Shown here one piece after another: positions 1-8,622 of a stretch of DNA of 61,298 nucleotides (positions within the stretch are counted from its first letter, which is position 1; each line of letters starts with the position of its first letter). The notes under the pieces are model-generated. The model did no database searches, was not told where the DNA came from, and saw nothing but the letters and a program-made list of their open reading frames with translations. Both the position numbers and the translations under genes were made by a program. This DNA is from a virus. The stretch lies in IMG/VR virus record IMGVR_UViG_3300047408_000236, positions 1-61,298 of that record. One strand, 5' to 3'.

Positions 1-127
1 CCTTCAGGGTCCAACCCAGATTTGGACCCATTGCCGTGGTAGACGCTCCCTACCTGCCGTCCCACCTCAGCCCGTCGCAGCTCTCGTGTTATGCCATGTG
101 CCCAGCCATCTATCACGAGCGATATGT
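1..127. repeat. terminal direct repeat, left copy
   Basis: These 127 bases are identical to the last 127 bases of the window. The right copy completes the primase/helicase gene and starts the nuclease gene, so joining the ends gives continuous coding. 127 is a common assembler k-mer length, so this is most simply an assembly overlap of a circular (or circularly permuted) molecule rather than a biological terminal repeat. Confidence 0.9.
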
Positions 128-737
128 GCTCAAACTATTTCCACCACCTGAGCCAGAACGACTCTTCGGTATCGCCCTCCACACTGCGCTCGAAGCGCAC
201 TATCGCGGCCAGGATGACGAACTGGTCTTCCTGAAAGCATGGCGCGAATCACTCGCCACCCTCGACCAATCGCTGTACCCCATCATCGATAACCTCAAAC
301 GCCGCGGCCTGCAACTCCTGTCCGACGTGCGTGCGCTCAATCTCGCCGGCGAACCCGAGCACCGTATCACCACACTCGTGGCTGGAATCACTATCCCAAT
401 CTTCGGTTATGCCGACCTGTGGGGTGACAACCTGGTTGTCGATTTCAAGTCAACCGGCTTCGGCTGGACGCAACAGAAAGCCGACGCCCAACTCTTCCAG
501 CCAGGAATCTACAGCCACGCCTTCGCGCTCGAGCACGACGGACAACTACCGACCTTCCAGTTCATCATTCTCCCCCGTGTGGAGGCTCCCATCCAGATTC
601 TCGATGCCACGCGCGATTATCGGCAGATCACCAGCATGTGGCAGCAGGCTCGCACCATCCACCAGGCCATCGAGGCGCAGGAGTTTTCCTGCCGATGTGA
701 TGGCCGGTTCCATCTCCTCGAAAGGGAGGCCGCCTAG
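36..737 (+). CDS. PD-(D/E)XK nuclease, RecB/Cas4-like
   Basis: A 233-residue protein with the fold signature of RecB/Cas4-type nucleases: an early His (HTALEAHYRG, about residue 48), then GYADLWGDN and VVDFKSTG, giving the D...D-x-K active site. Two N-terminal cysteines (SCYAMCP) and two near the C-terminus (SCRCD) could hold an Fe-S cluster as in AddB/Cas4 relatives. It probably works in recombination or DNA-end processing. The GTG start at 36 overlaps the stop of the primase/helicase gene across the circular junction, so it belongs to the early operon. Confidence 0.8.
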   Translation: MVDAPYLPSHLSPSQLSCYAMCPAIYHERYVLKLFPPPEPERLFGIALHTALEAHYRGQDDELVFLKAWRESLATLDQSLYPIIDNLKRRGLQLLSDVRALNLAGEPEHRITTLVAGITIPIFGYADLWGDNLVVDFKSTGFGWTQQKADAQLFQPGIYSHAFALEHDGQLPTFQFIILPRVEAPIQILDATRDYRQITSMWQQARTIHQAIEAQEFSCRCDGRFHLLEREAA

Positions 738-741
738 CCCC

Positions 742-966
742 ATGACCAACCCCAGTTACATGCGGCAGCGCAGCGCGATGGTTGACGAATGCCAAGAGGT
801 CACGCTGATTTGCAACTGCGGGGCTGAAGGTTCCCACGCCGATATCACTGACCACGTTGCTCGCCATCAAGTCGAGTCGGCTCGCTGGTTCGTGGCATCG
901 GTGTTTCTGATCGGCGTAGGAGTTGGCGTAGGAATTAGCGCTTGGCTTACGGGGGCGGCGCAATGA
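742..966 (+). CDS. small Cys/His protein with C-terminal membrane segment
   Basis: A 74-residue protein not recognised by family. The first half has Cys and His residues spaced like a small zinc site (ICNCG ... DHVARH). The last third is a clear membrane helix (FVASVFLIGVGVGVGIS), so the protein is probably membrane-anchored with a metal-binding head. A GGAGG Shine-Dalgarno lies about 12 bases before the ATG. Its stop overlaps the next start (ATGA). Confidence 0.6.
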   Translation: MTNPSYMRQRSAMVDECQEVTLICNCGAEGSHADITDHVARHQVESARWFVASVFLIGVGVGVGISAWLTGAAQ

Positions 967-1352
967 CCTCCACTGACCCCCAGGAGCGCTGGGCAGAACA
1001 CGTGAGAACTTTCAACAGGTATGGAGGTATTCGAGGGTTGACGGATGAAATCGACGCCCTCCGCGCCCAACTGATCAATCAACACGACGAGATCAAGCGA
1101 CTGACCGCCGACCTCGCCAGTGCGCGGGAGCAGATCGAACGAGTCGGGATAGACATGCGGGCTTGGAAGATTCGAGCCGAGACTGCCGAACGTGAGCGCG
1201 ACCAGGCCAGGGCGCAGTGCGAGCGGATGCGGGCTTGGGCCAAGGCAGAGTCAGAACATTGGGACGGGCGGAATTCCGACCGCTACTGGCAGATGCAGCG
1301 CGTGCTGCGCGAGCTTGACAAGCAGGCCCAGCCACAGGAGGTCAGCGGTTAG
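963..1352 (+). CDS. coiled-coil protein, unknown function
   Basis: A 129-residue, charged, mostly helical protein (residues about 20-110 are Glu/Arg/Ala-rich heptad-like). The ATG at 963 overlaps the previous stop by 4 bases. No catalytic motif is visible and no function can be assigned. Confidence 0.6.
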   Translation: MTSTDPQERWAEHVRTFNRYGGIRGLTDEIDALRAQLINQHDEIKRLTADLASAREQIERVGIDMRAWKIRAETAERERDQARAQCERMRAWAKAESEHWDGRNSDRYWQMQRVLRELDKQAQPQEVSG

Positions 1353-1844
1353 GTGACCGTGGCCAGCCTCGACGAGCAGCAGCGCATCCTCGTGCTTACC
1401 GCGGCTGTCGAAGGACTCGCCCTGCTCGCCAAAGGTTTACGGCGCCGCGGGGCCAACTGCCACCTCTGCGACTACTCGCCCGACGTCGTCCGATTCCACT
1501 TCGCCCACTGGCGCGAGCTCAAGTCTGCGACCGAAGGCTGCTCGGCCTCCGGCGCCAACCCGATCGGTGGCGGCATCCGTGACCGCATGAAACTCGCCGC
1601 CATCCTGGCCGACCTCGAAGCCGCAACCGACCAGGCGCTCGAGCCGTTCATCCGCTGGTACGCCGTGTCGCGTATCTATAAACGCCAGGAGCGCTTTCTC
1701 ACTTACCTCGCCTTGCGGCGTGTCGCGCTGCTCAACCTGCACCATCCTGAGCCGTCTGCACCACTCGCCGAGGCGATCTGCCTTGAGGCCATCTCGCGTG
1801 TGCTCGGCTGGTACCCACACGACTTTTGCGAAGGGCAGGATTGA
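1353..1844 (+). CDS. hypothetical protein
   Basis: A 163-residue protein starting with GTG directly after the previous stop. It contains a CHLC pair near residue 36 and is otherwise helical. The family is not recognised. Its position before the ParB-methyltransferase and terminase genes suggests a DNA-related role, but this is only context. Confidence 0.55.
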   Translation: MTVASLDEQQRILVLTAAVEGLALLAKGLRRRGANCHLCDYSPDVVRFHFAHWRELKSATEGCSASGANPIGGGIRDRMKLAAILADLEAATDQALEPFIRWYAVSRIYKRQERFLTYLALRRVALLNLHHPEPSAPLAEAICLEAISRVLGWYPHDFCEGQD

Positions 1845-1870
1845 CAAAGTAGTGACGATGCAAGTACGGT
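1841..1870 (+). promoter_or_regulatory. candidate promoter before the ParB-methyltransferase/terminase genes
   Basis: TTGACA (1841-1846), 18 bases, then TACGGT (1865-1870). The -10 has the TAnnnT form seen at the other candidate promoters here. It lies in the 71-base gap before 1916, one of the few gaps in the long forward run, and could start the late transcript. Confidence 0.4.
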
Positions 1871-1915
1871 GCGGTCTGGCGTACCCACTGTGCCCTGCGC
1901 GGGAGGCGATTTGAG

Positions 1916-3166
1916 ATGCCACGCGTCCCGCTTTCGCAGCTCAAGCCTGCGCCTTGGAACCCGAGAACCATCTCTGACGAGCGGTTCAAGAATCTTTGCC
2001 GCTCCATTGAGGCCGACCCCGGTCTACTCGACCTCCGTCCCATCCTCGCCCGGCTCGATGGCACGATCTACGGCGGCAATCAACGTTTCCGTGCAGTTGA
2101 GCATCTCGGTTGGCAGGATGTACCCGCTGACCTGAGCGATGTCTCTGATCGGCTAGCCAAGGAGCGTGCGCTACGCGACAACGGCTCGTGGGGCGAGTGG
2201 ACTGACGATCTGACCGCACTGCTCAACGAGTTGAAGGCCGCGGACGCAGACCTCGATCTGCTGGGCTTTCCTGAACCCGACCTCGAGCGATTGCTGGCCG
2301 AGCCGAAGGTATTGAACGAGGACGATGCCGACCTCACGCCACCGACTGAGCCAATCACCAAGCCTGGCGACTTGTGGCTACTCGGTCAGCACAGGCTGCT
2401 GTGCGGCGATGCGACGAAGGCTGAGGACGTGGCGCGGCTGATGGGCGATAATCGAGCTGTGCTGTTCGCGACAGATCCTCCGTACTTGGTCGATTACGAC
2501 GGTCTGGGGCACCCCACTTCGAGGGGTGCCCCAGACAAGAATAAAGACTGGTCCGAGCGCTACGGTGTTCATTGGGATGAGTCGATGTCGGCCGATGGCG
2601 GGCTTTACACGGAGTTTTCGGCTGTAGCCAAGGCACATGCTGTACGCGAGGACGCCGCGTGGTACTGCTGGCACGGGTTTCGTCGGCAGGCTCTCTTGGA
2701 AAGTATTTGGACGTCGCTGGGCGTGCTGGTTCATCAGCAGATCATCTGGCGGAAGAATCATCCGATCCTTGCCCGAACTCTGTACATGTGGCAACACGAG
2801 AGTTGTTTTTACGGGTGGGTCAGCCCTAACAAGCCTCCGCGCGTTTCGAGTGACACGGTGACATCGGTATGGGATGTGCCGTCCGAACGGTTGCCAGGCG
2901 AGCAGACGGATCATCCGACCATGAAGCCAGTCGAGTTATTCGCCATACCAATGCGCCAGCACACGCAACTCGGAGACGTGTGTTACGAGCCGTTCAGTGG
3001 TAGCGGTAGCCAACTCGTGGCGGCCGAACAGCTCGGACGTAAGTGCTTTGCGTTAGAGATCGATCCGCGATTTGTGGACGTCGCAGTTCGTCGATGGGAG
3101 CATGTCACCGGCAGAAAGGCCGCTCTCGATGGCCAAGGGTCAGCGCGCATCCAAGCGCTCGCCTGA
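1916..3166 (+). CDS. ParB-domain DNA methyltransferase
   Basis: A 416-residue fusion. Residues 1-90 form a ParB/Sulfiredoxin-like domain (GGNQRFRAVEHLGW). The rest is an amino-methyltransferase with motif IV TDPPY (residues 186-190) before the SAM motif EPFSGSGS (about residue 363); this order suits the N4-cytosine/N6-adenine beta group. Such fusions are common next to phage terminases and probably modify phage DNA. The start has a GGGAGGCG Shine-Dalgarno. A 14-bp perfect hairpin lies inside the gene at 2502-2536. Confidence 0.85.
   Translation: MPRVPLSQLKPAPWNPRTISDERFKNLCRSIEADPGLLDLRPILARLDGTIYGGNQRFRAVEHLGWQDVPADLSDVSDRLAKERALRDNGSWGEWTDDLTALLNELKAADADLDLLGFPEPDLERLLAEPKVLNEDDADLTPPTEPITKPGDLWLLGQHRLLCGDATKAEDVARLMGDNRAVLFATDPPYLVDYDGLGHPTSRGAPDKNKDWSERYGVHWDESMSADGGLYTEFSAVAKAHAVREDAAWYCWHGFRRQALLESIWTSLGVLVHQQIIWRKNHPILARTLYMWQHESCFYGWVSPNKPPRVSSDTVTSVWDVPSERLPGEQTDHPTMKPVELFAIPMRQHTQLGDVCYEPFSGSGSQLVAAEQLGRKCFALEIDPRFVDVAVRRWEHVTGRKAALDGQGSARIQALA
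2502..2536. repeat. perfect 14-bp hairpin inside the methyltransferase gene
   Basis: GTCTGGGGCACCCC (2502-2515) pairs perfectly with GGGGTGCCCCAGAC (2523-2536) across a 7-base loop. It encodes residues just after the DPPY motif. No T-run follows, so it is not a normal terminator. Confidence 0.85.
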
Positions 3167-3620
3167 GGTCGAGAAGCGCATCCTCGATGCGATCCGACTC
3201 GGTGCAACCTACAAACTGGCTTCTCAGTACGCCTGTATCGATCCTGCGACGTTCTGGCGATGGGTCGAGAAGGACGCAAACTTTGCGACCAGGGTCAAAG
3301 AGGCCGAGGGTGCGGCTACGGTTGGCTGGCTGGCCAAGATTGAGAAGGCTGCATCGGATGGCAACTGGCAGGCCGCGGCCTGGAAACTCGAACGGCGATA
3401 TCCCGAAGACTACTCGCTGCGCCAGCGGCTCGAGCACACCGGCGCCGATGGTGGGCCCATCGAGATTGACGAACGTTTGATCCTGAGCGAGGCGGAACTT
3501 GACCAGTACGTCCTTACCATCGTTGAACGCGCAGGAGCGCGCCTTGATCAGCCTCGCACGGAACCCCAACCGCGTCTGGCTCCCCCAGAAGGGACCACAA
3601 ACGGAAGGGTATCTCAGTGA
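3129..3620 (+). CDS. terS: terminase small subunit
   Basis: A 163-residue protein with an N-terminal helix-turn-helix (LASQYACIDPATFWRWVEKD) followed by a helical body, as in phage small terminases that recognise the packaging site. It lies immediately upstream of the large subunit and overlaps both neighbours. The ATG at 3129 (MAKGQR) is chosen because the HTH begins soon after; the in-frame extension back to 3072 overlaps the methyltransferase. Confidence 0.75.
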   Translation: MAKGQRASKRSPEVEKRILDAIRLGATYKLASQYACIDPATFWRWVEKDANFATRVKEAEGAATVGWLAKIEKAASDGNWQAAAWKLERRYPEDYSLRQRLEHTGADGGPIEIDERLILSEAELDQYVLTIVERAGARLDQPRTEPQPRLAPPEGTTNGRVSQ

Positions 3621-4968
3621 TGCCGACGAGTTGTACTACGGTGGTCAGGCCGGCGGCGGCAAGACTGAACTGGTCCTCGGCCTAGGGCTGACCGCGCATC
3701 AACGATCAATTATCTTCCGCCGTAACTTCACTCAGTTCAAAGGCGGCGAGGGACTCATCCAGCGCAGTCTCGCTGTGGTCGGGAACCGCGGCCATTTCTC
3801 GTCTCGCATCAATGGCTTGCTTATGAACGACGGCCGCACCATCGAGTTCGCGGGCATCGAAGACCTGGGCGAACTGGGCAAGTGGAAGGGCCGGCCGCAC
3901 GATTTGGTCGCTTTTGACGAACTCAGCGAGTTTATGGAGCAGATGTACACGTTCTTGATGGGCTGGGTACGTACCACGAAGCCCGGTCAGAGGACGCGCG
4001 TTGTCGGCGCCGGTAATCCGCCAACTAGCGTTGAAGGCGAGTGGGTGATTCGTCGCTGGGCACCGTGGCTCGATGCGCAGCACGAACATCCTGCTCGGGC
4101 CGGCGAATTGCGCTGGTACGCACGTGTCGACGACAAGGAAACCGAGGTCGAGGACGGTACGCCGTTCGAGTTCCGCGGCGAGACGATCACCCCGAAGAGC
4201 CGTACCTTCATCCCGGCCAGCCTGAACGACAACCCCATCTTGGCTAGGACCGGATATGCGGCACAGCTCCAGGCCATGCCTGAGCCACTACGCAGCCAGT
4301 TGCTCTACGGCGACTACACGATTGGCCTGAAAGACGATCCGTGGCAGATCATTCCATCACAGTGGGTCGATATGGCCATGCGTCGCTGGCATCCCGAGAT
4401 GCGACCTGAAGGCTCGGCCACGTGCTCCGGTCTGGACGTTGCGCGCGGTGGTGCGGCAAAGACCGTGCTTGCGCAGCGCTGGAACAATTGGTTCGCACCG
4501 CTGCAGCGCTACGCCGGCAAGGAAACGCCCGATGGCCAGGAATCGCGCCGTATCGTCATGCAAGCATTGCTGAACGGTGGCTATGCGAACATTGACGTTG
4601 GTGGACCTGGTGCCGCGGTCGTCGACCTGTGCCGCGAGGTGGATGCTGACGTTGTGCCGGTCAACTTCGGTAGCGGTACGAAACACAAGGACCGCACAAA
4701 CCTGCTCCGGTTCGTGAATGTGCGCGCGTTTATGTATTGGTCGTTCCGGGAAGCGCTCGATCCGGAGAAGGGCGACAACATTATGTTGCCGCCCGATACG
4801 GAGTTGAAAGCGGATTTGTGCGCGCCGCGATGGATGATGCGCGTCTCAGGCATTCAGGTCGAGGACAAGGACGAGATCAGCAAACGGATCGGGCGATCTC
4901 CGGACGCGGGTGATGCGGTCGTGCTGGCCGCGATGCCGCCATTAGCTGCAGGGGTGGCCTTCTACTGA
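3499..4968 (+). CDS. terL: terminase large subunit
   Basis: The packaging motor: 489 residues with an ATPase Walker A-like GGQAGGGKTE (48-57), Walker B LVAFDE (136-141), and a C-terminal nuclease domain beginning near CSGLDVARGG, with later acidic residues (DVGGPG, SPDAGDAV). The start is uncertain: TTG 3499 has a GAGGCGG Shine-Dalgarno about 5 bases upstream; TTG 3523 is the alternative. It overlaps terS by about 120 bases. The stop TGA is shared with the CTG start of the next gene. Confidence 0.9.
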   Translation: MTSTSLPSLNAQERALISLARNPNRVWLPQKGPQTEGYLSDADELYYGGQAGGGKTELVLGLGLTAHQRSIIFRRNFTQFKGGEGLIQRSLAVVGNRGHFSSRINGLLMNDGRTIEFAGIEDLGELGKWKGRPHDLVAFDELSEFMEQMYTFLMGWVRTTKPGQRTRVVGAGNPPTSVEGEWVIRRWAPWLDAQHEHPARAGELRWYARVDDKETEVEDGTPFEFRGETITPKSRTFIPASLNDNPILARTGYAAQLQAMPEPLRSQLLYGDYTIGLKDDPWQIIPSQWVDMAMRRWHPEMRPEGSATCSGLDVARGGAAKTVLAQRWNNWFAPLQRYAGKETPDGQESRRIVMQALLNGGYANIDVGGPGAAVVDLCREVDADVVPVNFGSGTKHKDRTNLLRFVNVRAFMYWSFREALDPEKGDNIMLPPDTELKADLCAPRWMMRVSGIQVEDKDEISKRIGRSPDAGDAVVLAAMPPLAAGVAFY

Positions 4969-5867
4969 AAATCCTGGTCACTGGCGGCGAAGGATTTATC
5001 GGGCGTCATCTGGTTGCGCGACTGCGATCGCTTGAGCACGACGTGACGGTTTACGACCTGATGACCGGCGGCGACTTGCTAAGCCCTACAGCCGTTCTGG
5101 CGAGCATGAGGGGGCACGACATGGTCGTTCACCTCGCCGGACACGCTACGGTGCGGTTGATTGATAATCCGCGCATGCCGATCCAGTCGAACGTGATCGG
5201 TACGCAGAACGTGCTCGAGGCGATGCGGTTCGCCGGCGTGCAGCGTCTCGTGTTCAGCTCGACGAGCGCGGTATACGGTGACACAACAACGTTCCCCACG
5301 CCTGAGGACGCGCCGTTCCCGGTTCAGACCTCGCTGTACGGTGCGTCGAAGATCGCGGCCGAAGCGCTCGTGTCGGCTTACGCTCAGGCGTTTGACATGC
5401 AAGCTACGATCTTCCGGTTCGCGCCGGTCCTGGGCGAGGGCTATCACCGGGGTCACCTGTGGGACTTCTGGAACAAGCTCAAGCAGGACCAGACCAGAAT
5501 CGAGGTACAGGGCGACGGCCAGCAACGTCGGTCGTACGTCTACGTCGGCGATGTGGTCAATGCGCTTATACTTGCTACGGGCGGCGGGATTCCGGAGGTT
5601 ACTGCTGCACCGGTCGCAAACGACCCGGTCGCCGCCGCCCACATCTACAACGTTGGCCACTACCAGTCGTGCACGGTCAACGAATCGCTCGGCTGGTTGT
5701 GCGAATCGCTCCAAATCGAGCCTGAGCGGGTATACACTGGCACCAGTTGGAAGGGCGACAAAGCGCTGACGCTGCTTGACTGTACGCGGCTCATGGCGTT
5801 GGGCTGGACGCCGCAGGTGTCGATAAAGGATGCCGTACTGAGGACCGTGGCATCGTTTGACGGATAA
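4965..5867 (+). CDS. NAD-dependent sugar epimerase/dehydratase, CTG start
   Basis: A 300-residue extended SDR enzyme acting on nucleotide sugars, probably a GDP-heptose or related 4-epimerase/4,6-dehydratase. The Rossmann motif VTGGEGFIG sits at the very N-terminus and the catalytic set is SSTSAVYG plus YGASK. The frame has no ATG, GTG or TTG before 5043, which would delete the NAD site. The CTG at 4965 gives the family's usual beginning (M-KILVTGG) and forms a CTGA overlap with the terL stop. First gene of the sugar cassette. Confidence 0.8.
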   Translation: MKILVTGGEGFIGRHLVARLRSLEHDVTVYDLMTGGDLLSPTAVLASMRGHDMVVHLAGHATVRLIDNPRMPIQSNVIGTQNVLEAMRFAGVQRLVFSSTSAVYGDTTTFPTPEDAPFPVQTSLYGASKIAAEALVSAYAQAFDMQATIFRFAPVLGEGYHRGHLWDFWNKLKQDQTRIEVQGDGQQRRSYVYVGDVVNALILATGGGIPEVTAAPVANDPVAAAHIYNVGHYQSCTVNESLGWLCESLQIEPERVYTGTSWKGDKALTLLDCTRLMALGWTPQVSIKDAVLRTVASFDG

Positions 5868-6558
5868 GCGGGTCGCGCTCGTCACCGGCGGCTCGATGGG
5901 GCTGGGCAAGGCTGTTGCCGAACACTTCACCCGGACGGGAGATTATGAGGTGATTACGTGCGCCACAAAGGGCGACGTGACGTACCACCTCGATGTTGCC
6001 AACCCGGAGGGAGTCGAGCAGTGGTTCATGGGCTGTCGGCGAGTCGATGTGCTCGTGAACAATGCTGCGATCTACGGGCCGGTCGCGCAGATCGACGATA
6101 CGGACCCGCTCGAGTGGTGGGACGCGGTAGCAGTCAACCTATTTGGCCCAATGCTCATGTCGCGTGCTGTGTTGCCGCTGATGCGAGCCCAGGGCTACGG
6201 CAAGATCATCAACATCTCGGGAGCCGGCGCTCGACCACAGACCGAATGCACGGCGTACAACGCCTCGAAGGCCGGCTTGCTGCGGTTCACCGAAGCGCTC
6301 GCGGTCGACCTCGAAGGCGCCGGGATCGATGTCAACGCAGTGGCACCTGGGACGCTCGACACGCGCATGCGGTTACGGTCGGCCCTACCGGACGATCCGG
6401 CGGCCAACATGCGTAAGGCCGTCGACCTGATAGCGTGGCTGGCATCCTCAGCGAGTGACGGGATCACGGGCCGGCTGTTCAGCGCGGTATGGGACGACTG
6501 GGAGCACCTGGGCGATCTCGGCAAAGATGACTACCGCATGCGGCGAGTTGTGCCCTGA
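5857..6558 (+). CDS. short-chain dehydrogenase/reductase
   Basis: A 233-residue classical SDR: TGGSMGLGKA cofactor motif at residues 9-18, NNAA, a catalytic Ser, and YNASK. It probably oxidises or reduces a sugar intermediate made by the surrounding genes, since it is sandwiched between the epimerase and the heptose kinase set. TTG start overlapping the epimerase by 11 bases. The exact substrate cannot be told. Confidence 0.8.
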   Translation: MTDKRVALVTGGSMGLGKAVAEHFTRTGDYEVITCATKGDVTYHLDVANPEGVEQWFMGCRRVDVLVNNAAIYGPVAQIDDTDPLEWWDAVAVNLFGPMLMSRAVLPLMRAQGYGKIINISGAGARPQTECTAYNASKAGLLRFTEALAVDLEGAGIDVNAVAPGTLDTRMRLRSALPDDPAANMRKAVDLIAWLASSASDGITGRLFSAVWDDWEHLGDLGKDDYRMRRVVP

Positions 6559-7007
6559 TGGATCGTCGCACCTTTCTTCATGTACTCGCAACGGTTGGTG
6601 TGCTCACCGGCGCACCGTCATGGCTGCGCGACCCGCGCATGCTCGAACGTTTCGGGATTGTCAATCCGCCGCTCGATGATGATGTGTCCGAGTGGCTCGA
6701 ACCGACTGACCTGGCCGTTTATGGTCGGGACAAGACGTTTGACCTTATCGCTGCGAACGAGAGCAACGAGACTGGCTATGTCTACCTTGCTCGCCCCGGT
6801 GCCGACTATCAACGGCAAACGTTGTTGTCATTCACCATGCCGCCCGGCGGTTTCCTGCGTTGGAGCGCGGAGATGGGCGAGGAAATCTACGGACCAGTGC
6901 GTATCGTCGCGCCCGAGTTTTTCAAGGTCAGCGTGTATGGCACCGACAGCCGCGGTCGAATAGTCTGCGCCGACAAGAACGGCCTGATCCCATTGTCGCT
7001 AGCGTGA
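6558..7007 (+). CDS. exported protein with Tat-like signal, unknown
   Basis: A 149-residue protein. The first 23 residues (MDRRTFLHVLATVG...) match a twin-arginine signal (RRTFL), suggesting export in folded form. The mature part is beta-rich with no recognised motif. It is odd in the middle of a cytoplasmic sugar-nucleotide cassette; it may belong to the glycan's final location. TGATG coupling to the preceding gene. Confidence 0.6.
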   Translation: MDRRTFLHVLATVGVLTGAPSWLRDPRMLERFGIVNPPLDDDVSEWLEPTDLAVYGRDKTFDLIAANESNETGYVYLARPGADYQRQTLLSFTMPPGGFLRWSAEMGEEIYGPVRIVAPEFFKVSVYGTDSRGRIVCADKNGLIPLSLA

Positions 7008-7948
7008 TCATCGCTAGAGCACCACTCCGGGTCACGCTCGGTGGAGGCGGCACGGATATCCCCGCCTATTACACGAAGCACGATGGTCGATGCCTCGCGG
7101 CGGCGATCGACAAGTACGTGTACATCACCATCCACGAGACGTTCGTCGACGACCTGATCGTCAAGTACAGCAAACTCGAACGGGTCGCGTCCGCAGAGTA
7201 CGTCGAGCATCCGATTGTGCGCGAGGCATTGCGCATGCTGTGCATCAGCGGGCGCGGCCTGGAGATTTGTAGCCACGCCGATATTCCAGCCGGGACCGGT
7301 CTGGGCTCGTCGTCCAGCTTCACGGTGGCGTTACTCCAGGCGTTGCACGCGTACCGGCGCCAGACGTGCTCACGCGAGCAGCTCGCTGAGGAAGCGTGCC
7401 GTATTGAAATTGACGCGCTCGAGCAGCCAATCGGTAAGCAGGACCAGTACATCGCGGCGTTCGGCGGCGTGACAATCCTCTCGTTCTACCAGGACGGCCG
7501 CGTGAGTCCTGTGGGCCTGAACCTGCGAGCTGATACGTTCGCGGACCTCGAAGACAATCTACTGTTGTTTTTTACAGGTCACACGCGCAAGGCTGCGGAG
7601 ATTCTCGGCGCCAGCACGATGCCAGATGACGTATCGGCCTCTTGGGTGGCTGGCAATGCCGCAGATGCGCTCGAGGATGGTGATATCAAGGGATTCGCGC
7701 AGCGGATGAACGAGCAATGGCACTTCAAGAATCTGCGTACGCCGGCTGGTGACGATATTCAGCGATGGCGCGACCTCGGGCTGGCGAACGGCGCGCTCGG
7801 CGGAAAATTGGTCGGTGCTGGTGGCGGCGGGTTCCTGATGTTCTATGCAGAGGACAAGGCGCCGCTCAGGCGAGCGATGGCTGAGCAGGGGTTACGCGAG
7901 GTGCGGTTCCGGTTCGACTTCGACGGCGCGCGGGTCATGGCGTCGTGA
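7004..7948 (+). CDS. hddA: GHMP kinase, D-glycero-D-manno-heptose 7-phosphate kinase-like
   Basis: A 314-residue GHMP kinase resembling HddA, which puts phosphate on C1 of heptose 7-phosphate on the way to GDP-heptose. Motifs: IIARAPLRVTLGGGGTD at the N-terminus, PAGTGLGSSSSFTVA (ATP loop), and a late VGAGGGGFLMFY. The GTG start at 7004 (GTGA overlap) begins exactly at the family's usual first strand. The flanking isomerase and nucleotidyltransferase genes support the assignment. Confidence 0.8.
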   Translation: MIIARAPLRVTLGGGGTDIPAYYTKHDGRCLAAAIDKYVYITIHETFVDDLIVKYSKLERVASAEYVEHPIVREALRMLCISGRGLEICSHADIPAGTGLGSSSSFTVALLQALHAYRRQTCSREQLAEEACRIEIDALEQPIGKQDQYIAAFGGVTILSFYQDGRVSPVGLNLRADTFADLEDNLLLFFTGHTRKAAEILGASTMPDDVSASWVAGNAADALEDGDIKGFAQRMNEQWHFKNLRTPAGDDIQRWRDLGLANGALGGKLVGAGGGGFLMFYAEDKAPLRRAMAEQGLREVRFRFDFDGARVMAS

Positions 7949-8622
7949 GCCTGACCGTCGCGATTCTGTGCGGCGGACTTGGTACCCGATTAAAACCGCT
8001 CACCAACACGATGCCGAAGTCATTGGTTGAAGTGGCCGGCGTCCCGTTCATCAACTATCAACTTCGACACTTGGCCAGCCAGGGCATTGAACGCGCGGTG
8101 TTGTGTATCGGATACCGCGGCGGGCAAATCGCAGAGTTTGTCGGCAGCGGCCAGCGCTTCGGGCTGGACGTGGCGTACTCGTCTGATGGCGGCAAGCCGC
8201 TCGGCACGGCAGGCGCAATCAGGAAGGCACTACCGATGCTCGGCTCAGAGTTCGGGGTGCTGTACGGCGACGTATTCCCGCTCTATAGCTTGCAGGCTGT
8301 CGGTGAGTCGATTCTTGGGACAGGCGATGCTGTTATGGCGATACGTTCGCCTGGCCGCGGCAATGTCAAGTACCACGATGGTCGTGTGCTGGCTTACACG
8401 CGCGGCAGTCGATCAGCCTATGGTGATGCTGGATTCTCCGTACTTCATGCCGATGCGTTCCTGCACACGGACGTGACCGATCTGGGCGACTTGTTCAGCG
8501 ACCTTGCGATCGCCGATTCCCTCGACGGGTACGAGGTGACCGAGCCGGTGTACGAGGTTGGCTCGTTCGAAGGGCTCGCGTCATTCGAGCGCTATGTCCT
8601 TCACGACCGAATACCTGTCTGA
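7945..8622 (+). CDS. hddC: sugar-1-phosphate nucleotidyltransferase, HddC-like
   Basis: A 225-residue nucleotidyltransferase of the type that joins a sugar 1-phosphate to GTP or another NTP. The signature LCGGLGTRLKPLT is at residues 8-20, followed by PKSLVEVAGVPFINYQL; GTAGAI lies in mid-protein. The context (heptose kinase before, phosphoheptose isomerase after) points to D-glycero-alpha-D-manno-heptose 1-phosphate guanylyltransferase. The nucleotide cannot be proved from sequence. GTGA overlap at the start. Confidence 0.75.
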   Translation: MSLTVAILCGGLGTRLKPLTNTMPKSLVEVAGVPFINYQLRHLASQGIERAVLCIGYRGGQIAEFVGSGQRFGLDVAYSSDGGKPLGTAGAIRKALPMLGSEFGVLYGDVFPLYSLQAVGESILGTGDAVMAIRSPGRGNVKYHDGRVLAYTRGSRSAYGDAGFSVLHADAFLHTDVTDLGDLFSDLAIADSLDGYEVTEPVYEVGSFEGLASFERYVLHDRIPV

